Part shown: positions 13,749-20,825 of the stretch, in pieces | Numbering within the stretch: the stretch's first letter is position 1 | Layout: each line of letters begins with the position of its first letter | NCBI GenBank assembly: GCA_934481345.1 | Contig: CAKSPF010000017.1 | Coordinates: 1-25,951 of the forward strand | Reading direction: 5' to 3' | Source of the DNA: an uncultured Clostridia bacterium | GTDB lineage: Bacteria; Bacillota; Clostridia; UMGS1810 | DNA: 25,951 nt | Position numbers and translations under genes: made by a program | Notes under the pieces: model-generated | What the model was told of the DNA's origin: nothing | Database searches by the model: none | Seen by the model: the letters and a program-made list of their open reading frames with translations, nothing else

Positions 13749-15413
13749 GTGACAAAAAAATCAAAACTTAAAATTATTCCTCTCGGCGGTCTGGACGAAA
13801 TCGGAAAAAATATGACCGTCTTTGAGTATGGAAACGATATGATACTGCTCGATTGCGGAATGGCGTTTCCGGATGAGGAACTTTTGGGTATAGATATAGT
13901 TATACCCGATTATACCTATGTGCTGAAAAACAAAGACAGGCTCAGAGGTATAGTGCTTACGCACGGTCATGAGGACCATATAGGAGCGCTGCCGTATCTT
14001 CTCAAAGAAATTAACGTTCCTGTGTACGGCACAAATCTTACTCTCGGTTTGGTTCAGAATAAATTAAAGGAACATAATCTTCTTTCGGTGACGAAGCTTA
14101 ATATAGTTTTGCCGGGAGATACGATAAAACTCGGTACATTTTCCATTGAATTTATACGTTCTAATCACTCCATTGCTGATGCCGTGGCACTGGCAATACA
14201 CACACCGCTCGGCGTAGTCCTTCATACAGGTGACTTTAAAATAGACAGCACACCGATAGAAGGAGAAATGATTGACCTTGCAAGAATAGGCGAGCTTGGC
14301 AAAAAGGGTGTGCTTGCGCTTATGAGCGACAGCACAAATGCCGAACGCAGTGGATTTACCATGTCGGAGCGCATTGTCGGCAGAAGTCTGGAAAATCTTT
14401 TTAAATCTACAAAACAGAGAATTATCGTTGCTACCTTTGCGTCAAATGTACACCGTGTACAGCAGATAATAAATGCTGCGCATAATAACGGCAGAAAGGT
14501 TGCGGTTTCGGGCAGAAGTATGCTGAATATGATAGAGGTTGCCACAACACTCGGCTATCTTAAATTGTTTAATAATATTCTGATAGATATAGACAATATT
14601 AAGAAGTATCAGCCGCACCAGCTTGTAATTATAACCACGGGCAGTCAGGGTGAGCCTATGAGCGCTTTGTACAGGATGGCATACAGCGATCACCGTAAGG
14701 TTGAAATAACTCCGGGAGATCTCGTAATAGTGTCTGCAAATCCTATTCCGGGAAATGAAAAGCTTGTGTCCAACGTTGTAAACGAGCTTACCAAAAAGGG
14801 TGCCGAAGTAATACACGACAGAGATGCAAAGGTTCATGTGTCGGGACATGCAAGCCAGGAAGAACTCAAAATTATGCTTGCACTTACAAAGCCGAAATAC
14901 TTTATTCCCGTTCACGGCGAGTATAAGCATTTAAGGAAACACGCGGAACTTGCCGACCTTATGGGCATAAATAAGAAAAACGTTTTTATACTTGACAACG
15001 GACGTGTGCTGGAAATCACCCGCGGAGGTGCAAAAGCTACCGATACCGTTCAGGCAGGCAGAGTGCTTGTAGACGGACTCGGAGTCGGCGATGTCGGCAA
15101 TATTGTTCTCCGTGACAGAAAGCATCTTGCCGAGGACGGCCTTATAGTTGTCGTTGTAACAATATCCTCGGAAGGCGGATATGTGGTTGCCGGACCCGAT
15201 GTAATTTCACGCGGATTTGTATATGTGAGAGAGTCTGAAAGCTTAATGGATGAAATCAAGAATATAGCCAAAGATTGCCTTGAGCAGTGCGAAAAAAATC
15301 ACATACGCGACTGGAACACAATTAAAACCAATATAAAATCCAAAATATCAGAACAGCTTTATCACGAAACCAAACGCAGGCCTATGATTCTGCCGGTTAT
15401 AATGGAAGTATGA
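13749..15413 (+). CDS. rnjA: Ribonuclease J
   Basis: RNase J is a metallo-beta-lactamase/beta-CASP ribonuclease with endonuclease and 5'-3' exonuclease activity, central to mRNA decay and RNA processing in Bacillota. The 554-residue protein is of standard length. The zinc motif T-H72-G-H-E-D-H77-I-G-A lies in the N-terminal domain, with SNHSIADAVALAI and LHTGDFKID as further metal motifs. The beta-CASP part has ATFASNVHR and TTGSQGEP, and GHASQEELK precedes PVHGEYKH. The start is GTG 13749, with AGGAGG a few bases upstream. It is followed by a bidirectional terminator. Whether it is RNase J1 or J2 cannot be told; the intact motifs favour an active J1-like enzyme. Confidence 0.95.
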   Translation: MTKKSKLKIIPLGGLDEIGKNMTVFEYGNDMILLDCGMAFPDEELLGIDIVIPDYTYVLKNKDRLRGIVLTHGHEDHIGALPYLLKEINVPVYGTNLTLGLVQNKLKEHNLLSVTKLNIVLPGDTIKLGTFSIEFIRSNHSIADAVALAIHTPLGVVLHTGDFKIDSTPIEGEMIDLARIGELGKKGVLALMSDSTNAERSGFTMSERIVGRSLENLFKSTKQRIIVATFASNVHRVQQIINAAHNNGRKVAVSGRSMLNMIEVATTLGYLKLFNNILIDIDNIKKYQPHQLVIITTGSQGEPMSALYRMAYSDHRKVEITPGDLVIVSANPIPGNEKLVSNVVNELTKKGAEVIHDRDAKVHVSGHASQEELKIMLALTKPKYFIPVHGEYKHLRKHAELADLMGINKKNVFILDNGRVLEITRGGAKATDTVQAGRVLVDGLGVGDVGNIVLRDRKHLAEDGLIVVVVTISSEGGYVVAGPDVISRGFVYVRESESLMDEIKNIAKDCLEQCEKNHIRDWNTIKTNIKSKISEQLYHETKRRPMILPVIMEV

Positions 15414-15417
15414 TTAA

Positions 15418-15462
15418 AATCCCCTTGTGGCTTTATTTGCCTGCAAGGGGATTGGCTTTTTT
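15418..15462. terminator. Bidirectional terminator between rnjA and the GNAT gene
   Basis: AATCCCCTTG (15418-15427) pairs perfectly with CAAGGGGATT (15444-15453) around a 16-base loop. On the + strand it is followed by GGC and six T's (to 15462). On the - strand it is followed by TTTTAAT after the stem. It serves both convergent genes. Confidence 0.85.
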
Positions 15463-15904
15463 AGAATTCTTTTGTCATTTGTACATACGGTGTAACCGAA
15501 AAGCCGGATTTTTTGTACATTGCAATTGCTCCGGCATTGCCGCCTTCAACTTCAAGACGGAAACGCACTGCTTTTTTGCCGTATTCGCTTTCAAGAAAAG
15601 CAAAAAATGCAGTTCCGACACCTTTTCCGCGGTATTGCGGTTTCATGTATAAGTCCTCAATCCATACGCATATTCCGCCGAATTCGGTTGAGTAGCTTAT
15701 GGCAAGCATCGAATATCCGATAGCTGCGCCGTTTTCCTCAAAAATGTAACCCTCAACATAGGGACAGTCGCTTATGCAGTCGCGGATATCGTTTTCAAAA
15801 ACAGAATCGGGAGCTTTGTGTAAAACTGCCGGCGAATCATAGAAATCTTTCATCATGTTAAAAACTTCAGAAGTATCCTTTTCGGTTATTTTTCGTATAT
15901 TCAT
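15461..15904 (-). CDS. GNAT family N-acetyltransferase
   Basis: The 147-residue protein has the GNAT fold: an N-terminal MNIRKITEKDTSEVFNMMKD, the beta4 strand WIEDLYMKPQYRGKGVG with the acetyl-CoA pyrophosphate loop (Q/R-x-x-G-x-G), and the closing RLEVEGGNAGAIAMYKKSGF segment. The acceptor substrate cannot be told; members act on small amines, antibiotics or proteins. The frame is open to 15991, but the start at 15904 is chosen because AAAGGAGAA lies just upstream on the - strand and the family similarity begins there. It has its own promoter at 15935-15963 and ends in the shared terminator. Confidence 0.88.
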   Translation of the reverse strand: MNIRKITEKDTSEVFNMMKDFYDSPAVLHKAPDSVFENDIRDCISDCPYVEGYIFEENGAAIGYSMLAISYSTEFGGICVWIEDLYMKPQYRGKGVGTAFFAFLESEYGKKAVRFRLEVEGGNAGAIAMYKKSGFSVTPYVQMTKEF

Positions 15905-15934
15905 TTTACGTTCTCCTTTTAATGGCTTTTTTGC

Positions 15935-15963
15935 AGTATAACATATTCCGGCTGTTATTGCAA
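15935..15963 (-). promoter_or_regulatory. Promoter of the minus-strand GNAT gene
   Basis: On the - strand, TTGCAA (15958-15963) and TATACT (15935-15940) are separated by exactly 17 bases, about 30 bases before the GNAT start codon at 15904. The -35 box lies at the broken edge of the PAP2 remnant. Confidence 0.65.
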
Positions 15964-16143
15964 GCTTGGCTGTATATATATTCTTATGCATGCAAACATC
16001 ACATTCATATTATTGCGGCAGTGCTGTGCCTGATGATAATATTTTCGAGAATGTATTTGTTTGTTCATTACCCGAGCGATATTTTAGGCGGTATCGGTCT
16101 GGGAATAATAATATCCGCATTCGTTCTGAATTTAAATTTATAG
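15964..16143 (+). pseudogene. PAP2 phosphatase C-terminal remnant
   Basis: The + frame ending at TAG 16141-16143 encodes two hydrophobic segments and the clear PAP2 signature SRMYLFVHYPSDILGG, which holds the catalytic Arg, His and Asp (SRx5Hx3D). Everything before it, including the KxxxxxxRP and PSGH motifs and the start, is missing. The similarity begins near 15964-16000, close to the - strand promoter of the adjacent GNAT gene. The piece has no plausible ribosome binding site and is probably a decayed leftover of a full membrane phosphatase. It is not a copy of the PAP2 gene at 20149, whose corresponding segment differs. Confidence 0.75.
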
Positions 16144-16171
16144 AATAAAGCCATAAATCGGTATGAGGTTA

Positions 16172-16200
16172 TTGACACTAAAGTAACGCTGATGTATAAT
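16172..16200 (+). promoter_or_regulatory. Consensus sigma-A promoter of the GNAT/YoaP-like operon
   Basis: TTGACA (16172-16177) and TATAAT (16195-16200) are both perfect, with a 17-base spacer, 38 bases before the start at 16239. This is the strongest promoter in the window and should drive the three acetyltransferase genes to 18301. Confidence 0.85.
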
Positions 16201-16238
16201 CTATTAAATAATACTTGCTGTGCAACGGAGAATGTTAT

Positions 16239-16832
16239 ATGGAAATTGAAACAAACCGCCTTTTTCTGAGAGAAATGACGCAATATGATTTTGACGCTTT
16301 GTATGCCGTGCTTTCCGATTCCGACATTATGCAGCACTATCCATATACCTTTGACAAGGCAAGAGTACAAAATTGGATTGACAGAAATATTGAACGTTAC
16401 CGTGTATACGGCTTCGGTCTGTGGGCGGTCTGTCTGAAAGCTACGGGTGAGATGATAGGAGACTGCGGAGTTACAATGCAGAATATAGACGGAACAGTTC
16501 TGCCGGAAATCGGTTATCACATTGCAAAAGTCTATCAGCGGCAGGGGTATGGAGCTGAGGCGGCACAGGCTGTCCGTGACTGGGCGTTTGAACACACACC
16601 GTTTAATATGTTGTATTCATATATGAAAAAGTCTAACATTCCATCTTCTGCAACTGCCCGTTCGAACGGAATGAGATTTCAGCGTGAATTTACCGACAGC
16701 GAAGGCGGGCAGACGGCAGTATATGGCATCAGCCGCACAGAATGGAAAAAATCCGTTGAAGTTGAACATGGCAAAATACAATTATGCAAGGAATTCTATA
16801 ATTATGGAATACATACGGGTAACAAAGGATAA
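16239..16832 (+). CDS. GNAT N-acetyltransferase, RimJ/RimL-like
   Basis: This 197-residue protein begins MEIETNRLFLREMTQYDFDA, typical of the Acetyltransf_3 subgroup that includes ribosomal-protein acetyltransferases and many small-molecule enzymes. The acetyl-CoA loop is in GYHIAKVYQRQGYGAEAAQA, followed by YMKKSNIPSSATARSNGM. The frame opens at 16215, but ATG 16239 is preceded by ACGGAGAA and is used. The last ~25 residues run past the usual RTEW ending and overlap the next gene by 29 bases. The substrate is unknown. Confidence 0.87.
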   Translation: MEIETNRLFLREMTQYDFDALYAVLSDSDIMQHYPYTFDKARVQNWIDRNIERYRVYGFGLWAVCLKATGEMIGDCGVTMQNIDGTVLPEIGYHIAKVYQRQGYGAEAAQAVRDWAFEHTPFNMLYSYMKKSNIPSSATARSNGMRFQREFTDSEGGQTAVYGISRTEWKKSVEVEHGKIQLCKEFYNYGIHTGNKG

Positions 16833-17556
16833 TATTGAGAAAGAGCATATTTGCTGTGCGATTTCAAACAACAAGGATATACAGGTATCGTCAAAGAAGG
16901 CATGGCTTAAAGAGCGGTTTGACGAAGGTCTTGTATTTTATAAAAGTGTAGAGCGCGGAAAATGCTTTATTGAGTATATTCCTGCCGAAAATGCGTGGGT
17001 GCCGATTTGCGCGGACGGATATATGTATATTGATTGCCTGTGGGTATCCGGCTCATTTAAAGGAAACGGTTATTCGACAGATTTACTTGATTATGCGGTC
17101 GATGACAGCAAAAAGAAAGACAAAACAGGATTATGCATTTTGTCATCCGCAAAGAAAAGAGCATTTCTTGCCGATCCTAAATTCCTGACGTACAAAGGTT
17201 TTTTTGTAAGTGATGAAAGCGGCAACGGTGTTCAGCTTTGGTATTTGCCATTTGATGAAAATGCCAAAAAACCGAAATTCAAAGATTGCGCCGCGCATCC
17301 GCATATTGATGACAGCGGTTATGTTCTTTATTATACAAATCAATGTCCTTTTACCGCAAAATACGTTCCTGTAATTGAAAATGCTGCAAAAGAACATAAT
17401 ATTCCGTTTCGCTCTGTTCATATAGATACAAAGGAAAAGGCACAGAATGCGCCGTCACCTGTTACAACATATGCACTTTTTTATAACGGAGAATATGTGA
17501 CAAATGAGATTTTATCCGACAAAAAATTTTTGAAACTCATTTCGGAGAATGTCTGA
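16804..17556 (+). CDS. GNAT acetyltransferase with YoaP-like C-terminal domain, copy 1
   Basis: The 250-residue protein has an N-terminal GNAT domain (to about residue 150; acetyl-CoA loop around CLWVSGSFKGNGYSTDLL) joined to a C-terminal thioredoxin-like YoaP-type domain (about residues 170-250). The latter starts VLYYTNQCPFTAKYVPVIE, with one conserved cysteine (Cys181). This matches the two-domain layout of Bacillus YoaP, a predicted acetyltransferase of unknown substrate. The start is ATG 16804, after AAGGAA inside the end of the preceding GNAT gene. A paralogue with the same layout follows 1 base later. Confidence 0.82.
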   Translation: MEYIRVTKDNIEKEHICCAISNNKDIQVSSKKAWLKERFDEGLVFYKSVERGKCFIEYIPAENAWVPICADGYMYIDCLWVSGSFKGNGYSTDLLDYAVDDSKKKDKTGLCILSSAKKRAFLADPKFLTYKGFFVSDESGNGVQLWYLPFDENAKKPKFKDCAAHPHIDDSGYVLYYTNQCPFTAKYVPVIENAAKEHNIPFRSVHIDTKEKAQNAPSPVTTYALFYNGEYVTNEILSDKKFLKLISENV

Positions 17557-17557
17557 T

Positions 17558-18301
17558 ATGGATACTGAATTTATTAATTTAACACCCGAAAATCTTTCGG
17601 ACGAGCATTTATGCTGCATTATCCGTGCCAAATCGCACCCAGGCATAGACGCAAAACGAGCTTGGCTTGCTGATAGGCTCGGGGAAGGGCATGTCTTTCG
17701 CAAGCTGAATATCAAAGGCTGTGCTTTCATTGAATATGCTCCGCTTGAAAAAGCCTGGGTTCCGGTTATCGGAGATAATTTTTATTATATTTACTGTCTT
17801 TGGGTGCAGGGCACACCAAAGGGCGGCGGTTACGGCAGGCAGCTTATGGAGTATTGCATAAGCGATGCAAAGGCTGAAGGCAAATCGGGGATTTGCATGC
17901 TCGGCGCAGTAAAACAGAAAAATTGGCTGTCAGACCGAAAATTTGCTGAAAAATTCGGTTTCAAAGCGGTTGATTCAACTTCGGACGGTTATGAACTTCT
18001 GGCTCTATCTTTTGACGGTACGGCTCCGAAGTTTGCGCCGTCCGTTAAACAGGAAATTCCGGAAAAAGAATTAACGGTTTATTATGATTATCAGTGCCCA
18101 TACATTTTTCAGCGGATTGAAAAATTGCATGAATATTGTAACACAAAAAATATTCCGATAAATTTTGTATTTGTGGATTCTTTGGAAAAAGCAAAAAATC
18201 TACCGTGTGTGTTCAATAACTGGGCGGTGTTCTTCGGCGGAAAATTCGTAACCTTAAACCAAATTGACGGTGCTATGGCGGAAAAAATCATAAAAAAATA
18301 A
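17558..18301 (+). CDS. GNAT acetyltransferase with YoaP-like C-terminal domain, copy 2
   Basis: The 247-residue paralogue of the preceding gene shares its order and many positions: LTPENLSDEHLCCII against VTKDNIEKEHICCAI, KRAWLADR against KKAWLKER, YCLWVQGTPKGGGYGRQL for the acetyl-CoA loop, and YYDYQCPYIFQRIEKL for the thioredoxin-like domain with Cys180. The two have clearly diverged, so the duplication is old or the pair was acquired together. ATG 17549 is in frame but only 1 base from its GGAG; ATG 17558, 10 bases from it and 1 base after the preceding stop, is preferred. The substrate is unknown. It is the last gene of the operon, and no clear terminator follows. Confidence 0.82.
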   Translation: MDTEFINLTPENLSDEHLCCIIRAKSHPGIDAKRAWLADRLGEGHVFRKLNIKGCAFIEYAPLEKAWVPVIGDNFYYIYCLWVQGTPKGGGYGRQLMEYCISDAKAEGKSGICMLGAVKQKNWLSDRKFAEKFGFKAVDSTSDGYELLALSFDGTAPKFAPSVKQEIPEKELTVYYDYQCPYIFQRIEKLHEYCNTKNIPINFVFVDSLEKAKNLPCVFNNWAVFFGGKFVTLNQIDGAMAEKIIKK

Positions 18302-18383
18302 TCTGTCACATCAAAGCACAAAAAGTCAGGAAACATAGCGCTAACTATCGTATAATAGGTTTATCGGAAAGGAGAAATGCGAT

Positions 18384-19268
18384 ATGGACTGGATTTCCGG
18401 ACTACAGCGGGCGCTCGACTATGTTGAAGAACATATAACCGAACCTGCTGATTATGAAGAGGTTGCAAAAGCTGCATATTCGTCAAGCTTTCATTTTCAG
18501 CGTGTTTTCAGTGCAATTTGCGGTTGCAGTCTTGGCGATTATATACGTTTCCGCAGGCTGTCACTTGCCGGCAATGAGCTTGCGTGCACGAATGCCAAGG
18601 TGATTGATGTCGCACTGAAATACGGATACGATACCCCTGAAAGCTTTTCAAGAGCATTTGCGCGTTTTCACGGTGTTTCACCGTCTGCCGCAAAGCACGG
18701 CGCCGGTCTGAAATCGTTTTCCAGACTTTCTGTAAAACTTATTTTACACGGAGGTACAACTATGGATTACAGAATTGAAAGAAAAGAAGCTTTTGAAGTG
18801 GTGCTCAGAAAAAAACGTTTCCCCATGGCGCATGAAATTACAACAAATGAGATTGCAAAGTTCTGGAATGAGTGTCAAAGTGACGGAACCATCCCGGCAA
18901 TTTGCAAATACATTCCTGAAAACAATATTTTTGACAAGTGCATCATAGGTATAAGCTTTGACGCCGACAGCACATCAAACGGCAAGGATTTTCCTTACGG
19001 AATAGGCGCACATTACAACGGCGGAAAGATAACAGAAGATTACCTGACGGTTGAAACAATCCCGGCACACACATATGCCGTGTTCAAATGCGTAGGCAAA
19101 ATGCCAGAAGCGTTTCAGAAGGTGTATAAGTATATTTGTACGGAATTTTTCCCGGCAAGCGAATATCAGCCGTGCGGCATAGAAATAGAGAGTTATCCGT
19201 CCGCAGATACGCAGGATGCGGATTATACATGCGAGATTTGGACTGCGGTTGAAAAGAAAAAACAATAA
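18384..19268 (+). CDS. AraC-family regulator with GyrI-like effector-binding domain
   Basis: The 294-residue protein has an N-terminal AraC DNA-binding domain with two helix-turn-helix units (about residues 8-105: ALDYVEEHITEPADYEEVA, SSFHFQRVFS, then KVIDVALKYGYDTPESFSRAF). A C-terminal GyrI-like/effector-binding domain follows (about 127-294, starting MDYRIERKEAFEVV and ending YTCEIWTAV). This layout is typical of regulators that bind small hydrophobic or cationic ligands in a cleft and activate detoxification genes. The ATG at 18384 follows AAAGGAG. A TATAAT box at 18351-18356 lacks a good -35 partner, which would suit an activator-dependent promoter. An internal ribosome binding site precedes Met127. 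Confidence 0.9.
   Translation: MDWISGLQRALDYVEEHITEPADYEEVAKAAYSSSFHFQRVFSAICGCSLGDYIRFRRLSLAGNELACTNAKVIDVALKYGYDTPESFSRAFARFHGVSPSAAKHGAGLKSFSRLSVKLILHGGTTMDYRIERKEAFEVVLRKKRFPMAHEITTNEIAKFWNECQSDGTIPAICKYIPENNIFDKCIIGISFDADSTSNGKDFPYGIGAHYNGGKITEDYLTVETIPAHTYAVFKCVGKMPEAFQKVYKYICTEFFPASEYQPCGIEIESYPSADTQDADYTCEIWTAVEKKKQ
18750..18764 (+). promoter_or_regulatory. Internal ribosome binding site and start inside the AraC gene
   Basis: GGAGG (18750-18754) lies 7 bases before an in-frame ATG (18762-18764, Met127) exactly at the boundary between the AraC DNA-binding domain and the GyrI-like domain. Initiation there would give a 168-residue stand-alone effector-binding domain. The sequence signal is as good as those of the real gene starts around it; use in the cell is inference. 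Confidence 0.5.
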
Positions 19269-19275
19269 TTTTATC

Positions 19276-19310
19276 GGAGCTGTAAAAGTGTACATTTACA
19301 GCTCCTTTTT
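19276..19310 (+). terminator. Terminator after the AraC gene
   Basis: A perfect 11-bp stem, GGAGCTGTAAA (19276-19286) with TTTACAGCTCC (19295-19305), has an 8-base loop and is followed by five T's (19306-19310), 8 bases after the stop codon. Confidence 0.9.
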
Positions 19311-19336
19311 CAGCTATATTTTAATTTAAAAAGCTA

Positions 19337-19387
19337 TTGACATTTGATTTTATCCGTACTACAATATAGCTAACGAACATTAGTTAG
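19337..19387 (+). promoter_or_regulatory. TetR gene promoter with overlapping operator
   Basis: TTGACA (19337-19342), 17 bases and TACAAT (19360-19365) form a strong promoter. Immediately downstream, over the expected transcription start, lies an 18-bp imperfect palindrome at 19370-19387 with perfect CTAAC/GTTAG arms. Its position between promoter and ribosome binding site is the usual place for a TetR autorepression operator. Confidence 0.7.
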
Positions 19388-19395
19388 GAGAATAT

Positions 19396-20031
19396 ATGAA
19401 ACAAGAAGATACAAAAAAGAAAATTCTTGAAAAAGCATTGGAGTTATTTGCGGCAAACGGTTACGATTCCGTAAGCGTAGGAGAAATTGCAAAATCCGTG
19501 GGCATTAAGGCACCGTCGTTATATAATCATTTTCCGAGCAAACAGGCTATTTTCGACGCTATTGTTGAAGATACCGCAATGCAGTATGAAAAATATACAA
19601 ACGAAATCAATATCCATGTTCAGGATGCAAAAAGAGATATTGAAGTGTTTTCGGAGATTACGGAGGATTTGCTTGTTCATAAAGTCTGCCGGATTTTTTG
19701 GTATTCTCTGCACAATAAGGCAATCAGCCTTTTTCGCTGTATGATGACTATTGAACAGTTTCGCACGGCAGAGCTTTCCGAATTGTACACACAGAGATTT
19801 GTTGAGAGGCTTGTTAAATATCATGCAGAGATATTTGAAAGTCTTATTGAAGCCGGCAGGATAAGAAAAGAAAACCCCGAAGCGCTTGCAGCAATGTATA
19901 TTGCACCGATTATTATGCTGCTCGGCGTCTGTGACCGCCAGCCGGAAAAAGAGGCGGAATGTCTTAAAAAGCTGGAGGAGCACGTCAGATTATTCTACCG
20001 AACCGTTAATACAACATATATGAATACTTAA
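19396..20031 (+). CDS. TetR/AcrR family transcriptional regulator
   Basis: The 211-residue protein starts with the TetR DNA-binding helices: KKKILEKALELFAANGYDSVSVGEIAKSVGI, then the recognition helix KAPSLYNHFPSKQAIFDAI (about residues 7-58). The C-terminal ligand domain is helical and unassigned. The ATG at 19396 follows AGGAG, which overlaps the putative operator, so both transcription and translation signals are close to the bound repressor. The PAP2 and XRE genes downstream are on the same strand but separated by a 117-base gap, so regulation of them is possible. The ligand is unknown. Confidence 0.92.
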   Translation: MKQEDTKKKILEKALELFAANGYDSVSVGEIAKSVGIKAPSLYNHFPSKQAIFDAIVEDTAMQYEKYTNEINIHVQDAKRDIEVFSEITEDLLVHKVCRIFWYSLHNKAISLFRCMMTIEQFRTAELSELYTQRFVERLVKYHAEIFESLIEAGRIRKENPEALAAMYIAPIIMLLGVCDRQPEKEAECLKKLEEHVRLFYRTVNTTYMNT

Positions 20032-20060
20032 CTTTGATTGACACTATTCGTATCGCTTAT

Positions 20061-20110
20061 GTTACGCTTAGGTTCTTTGTTTTTTCTGTATCCCGTGTTA
20101 CGCTTGGTTT
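20061..20110 (+). repeat. Direct repeat pair upstream of the PAP2 gene
   Basis: GTTACGCTTAGGTT (20061-20074) recurs at 20097-20110 as GTTACGCTTGGTTT, 36 bases apart. They lie in the 117-base gap between the TetR and PAP2 genes. A TTGACA at 20038-20043 has no convincing -10 box at the usual distance. The repeats may be a regulator binding site; no family is recognised. Confidence 0.45.
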
Positions 20111-20148
20111 AGCCTGACGGCGAAATCAAACGAAAAGGGTGTAGAATA

Positions 20149-20823
20149 ATGAAAAGAAACGGAAAAAGAACAATGACTATGGGAATTATGTGTATGCTGG
20201 CATTTGCCGTATGGACTGTACTGATTCAAACGGTGGATGTAAGACCGATTGGACCAAACGGGACAAATGTAGGTTTTTCAGCTTTTAACAGTTGGTTTTT
20301 TGAGTTGACCGGTGTGCATATGTTACTTTATGCAGTAACCGATTGGCTCGGACTTGTTCCTGTGCTGATATGCCTGATATTCGGCGGAATAGGACTCGCT
20401 CAGTTGATTAAGAGAAAAAGCTTTTTTAAAGTAGATTATGATATTATATTGCTCGGCATCTATTATATTGCAGTGATATTCGGCTATTTGATTTTTGAGA
20501 TGTATCCTGTAAATTACAGACCGATTTTAATTAAAGGATGCATGGAAGCTTCGTACCCGTCATCAACAACACTTCTTGTTTTGAGTGTTATGCCGACGCT
20601 TGCCTTTCAGGCTGAACGCAGATTAAAAAACTCAGCACTCAAAATCGTAATTTGTATTTTTGCGGTGGTATTTTCCTGCATAATGGCAATAGGAAGGCTT
20701 GTTTCGGGTGTGCACTGGTTTACCGATATTTTCGGCGGAGTTCTGCTGAGCACAGGATTATTTAGTATCTATAAAGCTGTTGTATTATTGTTCTGTAAAG
20801 AAAAAACGGATTTGGAGGTGTAG
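20149..20823 (+). CDS. PAP2-family membrane protein with altered phosphatase motif
   Basis: The 224-residue protein has about six membrane segments and the PAP2 layout. RP in NYRPILIKG (Arg124) is the first motif and GRLVSGVHWFTDIFGG (Arg183, His189, Asp193) is the third. The second motif, normally PSGH, reads PSST (137-140), so the usual general-acid histidine is missing. Phosphatase activity on lipid phosphates is therefore uncertain. I have an impression that clostridial relatives share PSST, which would make it a subfamily trait, but this needs a search. The ATG at 20149 follows AAAAGGG. The XRE gene begins 2 bases after its stop, indicating one transcript. Confidence 0.8.
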   Translation: MKRNGKRTMTMGIMCMLAFAVWTVLIQTVDVRPIGPNGTNVGFSAFNSWFFELTGVHMLLYAVTDWLGLVPVLICLIFGGIGLAQLIKRKSFFKVDYDIILLGIYYIAVIFGYLIFEMYPVNYRPILIKGCMEASYPSSTTLLVLSVMPTLAFQAERRLKNSALKIVICIFAVVFSCIMAIGRLVSGVHWFTDIFGGVLLSTGLFSIYKAVVLLFCKEKTDLEV

Positions 20824-20825
20824 CT

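Noticed and set aside
20038..20066. Standard promoter for the PAP2-XRE operon
   Set aside because: TTGACA is present, but at 16-18 bases downstream there is no -10-like box; TATGTT is only 14 bases away.
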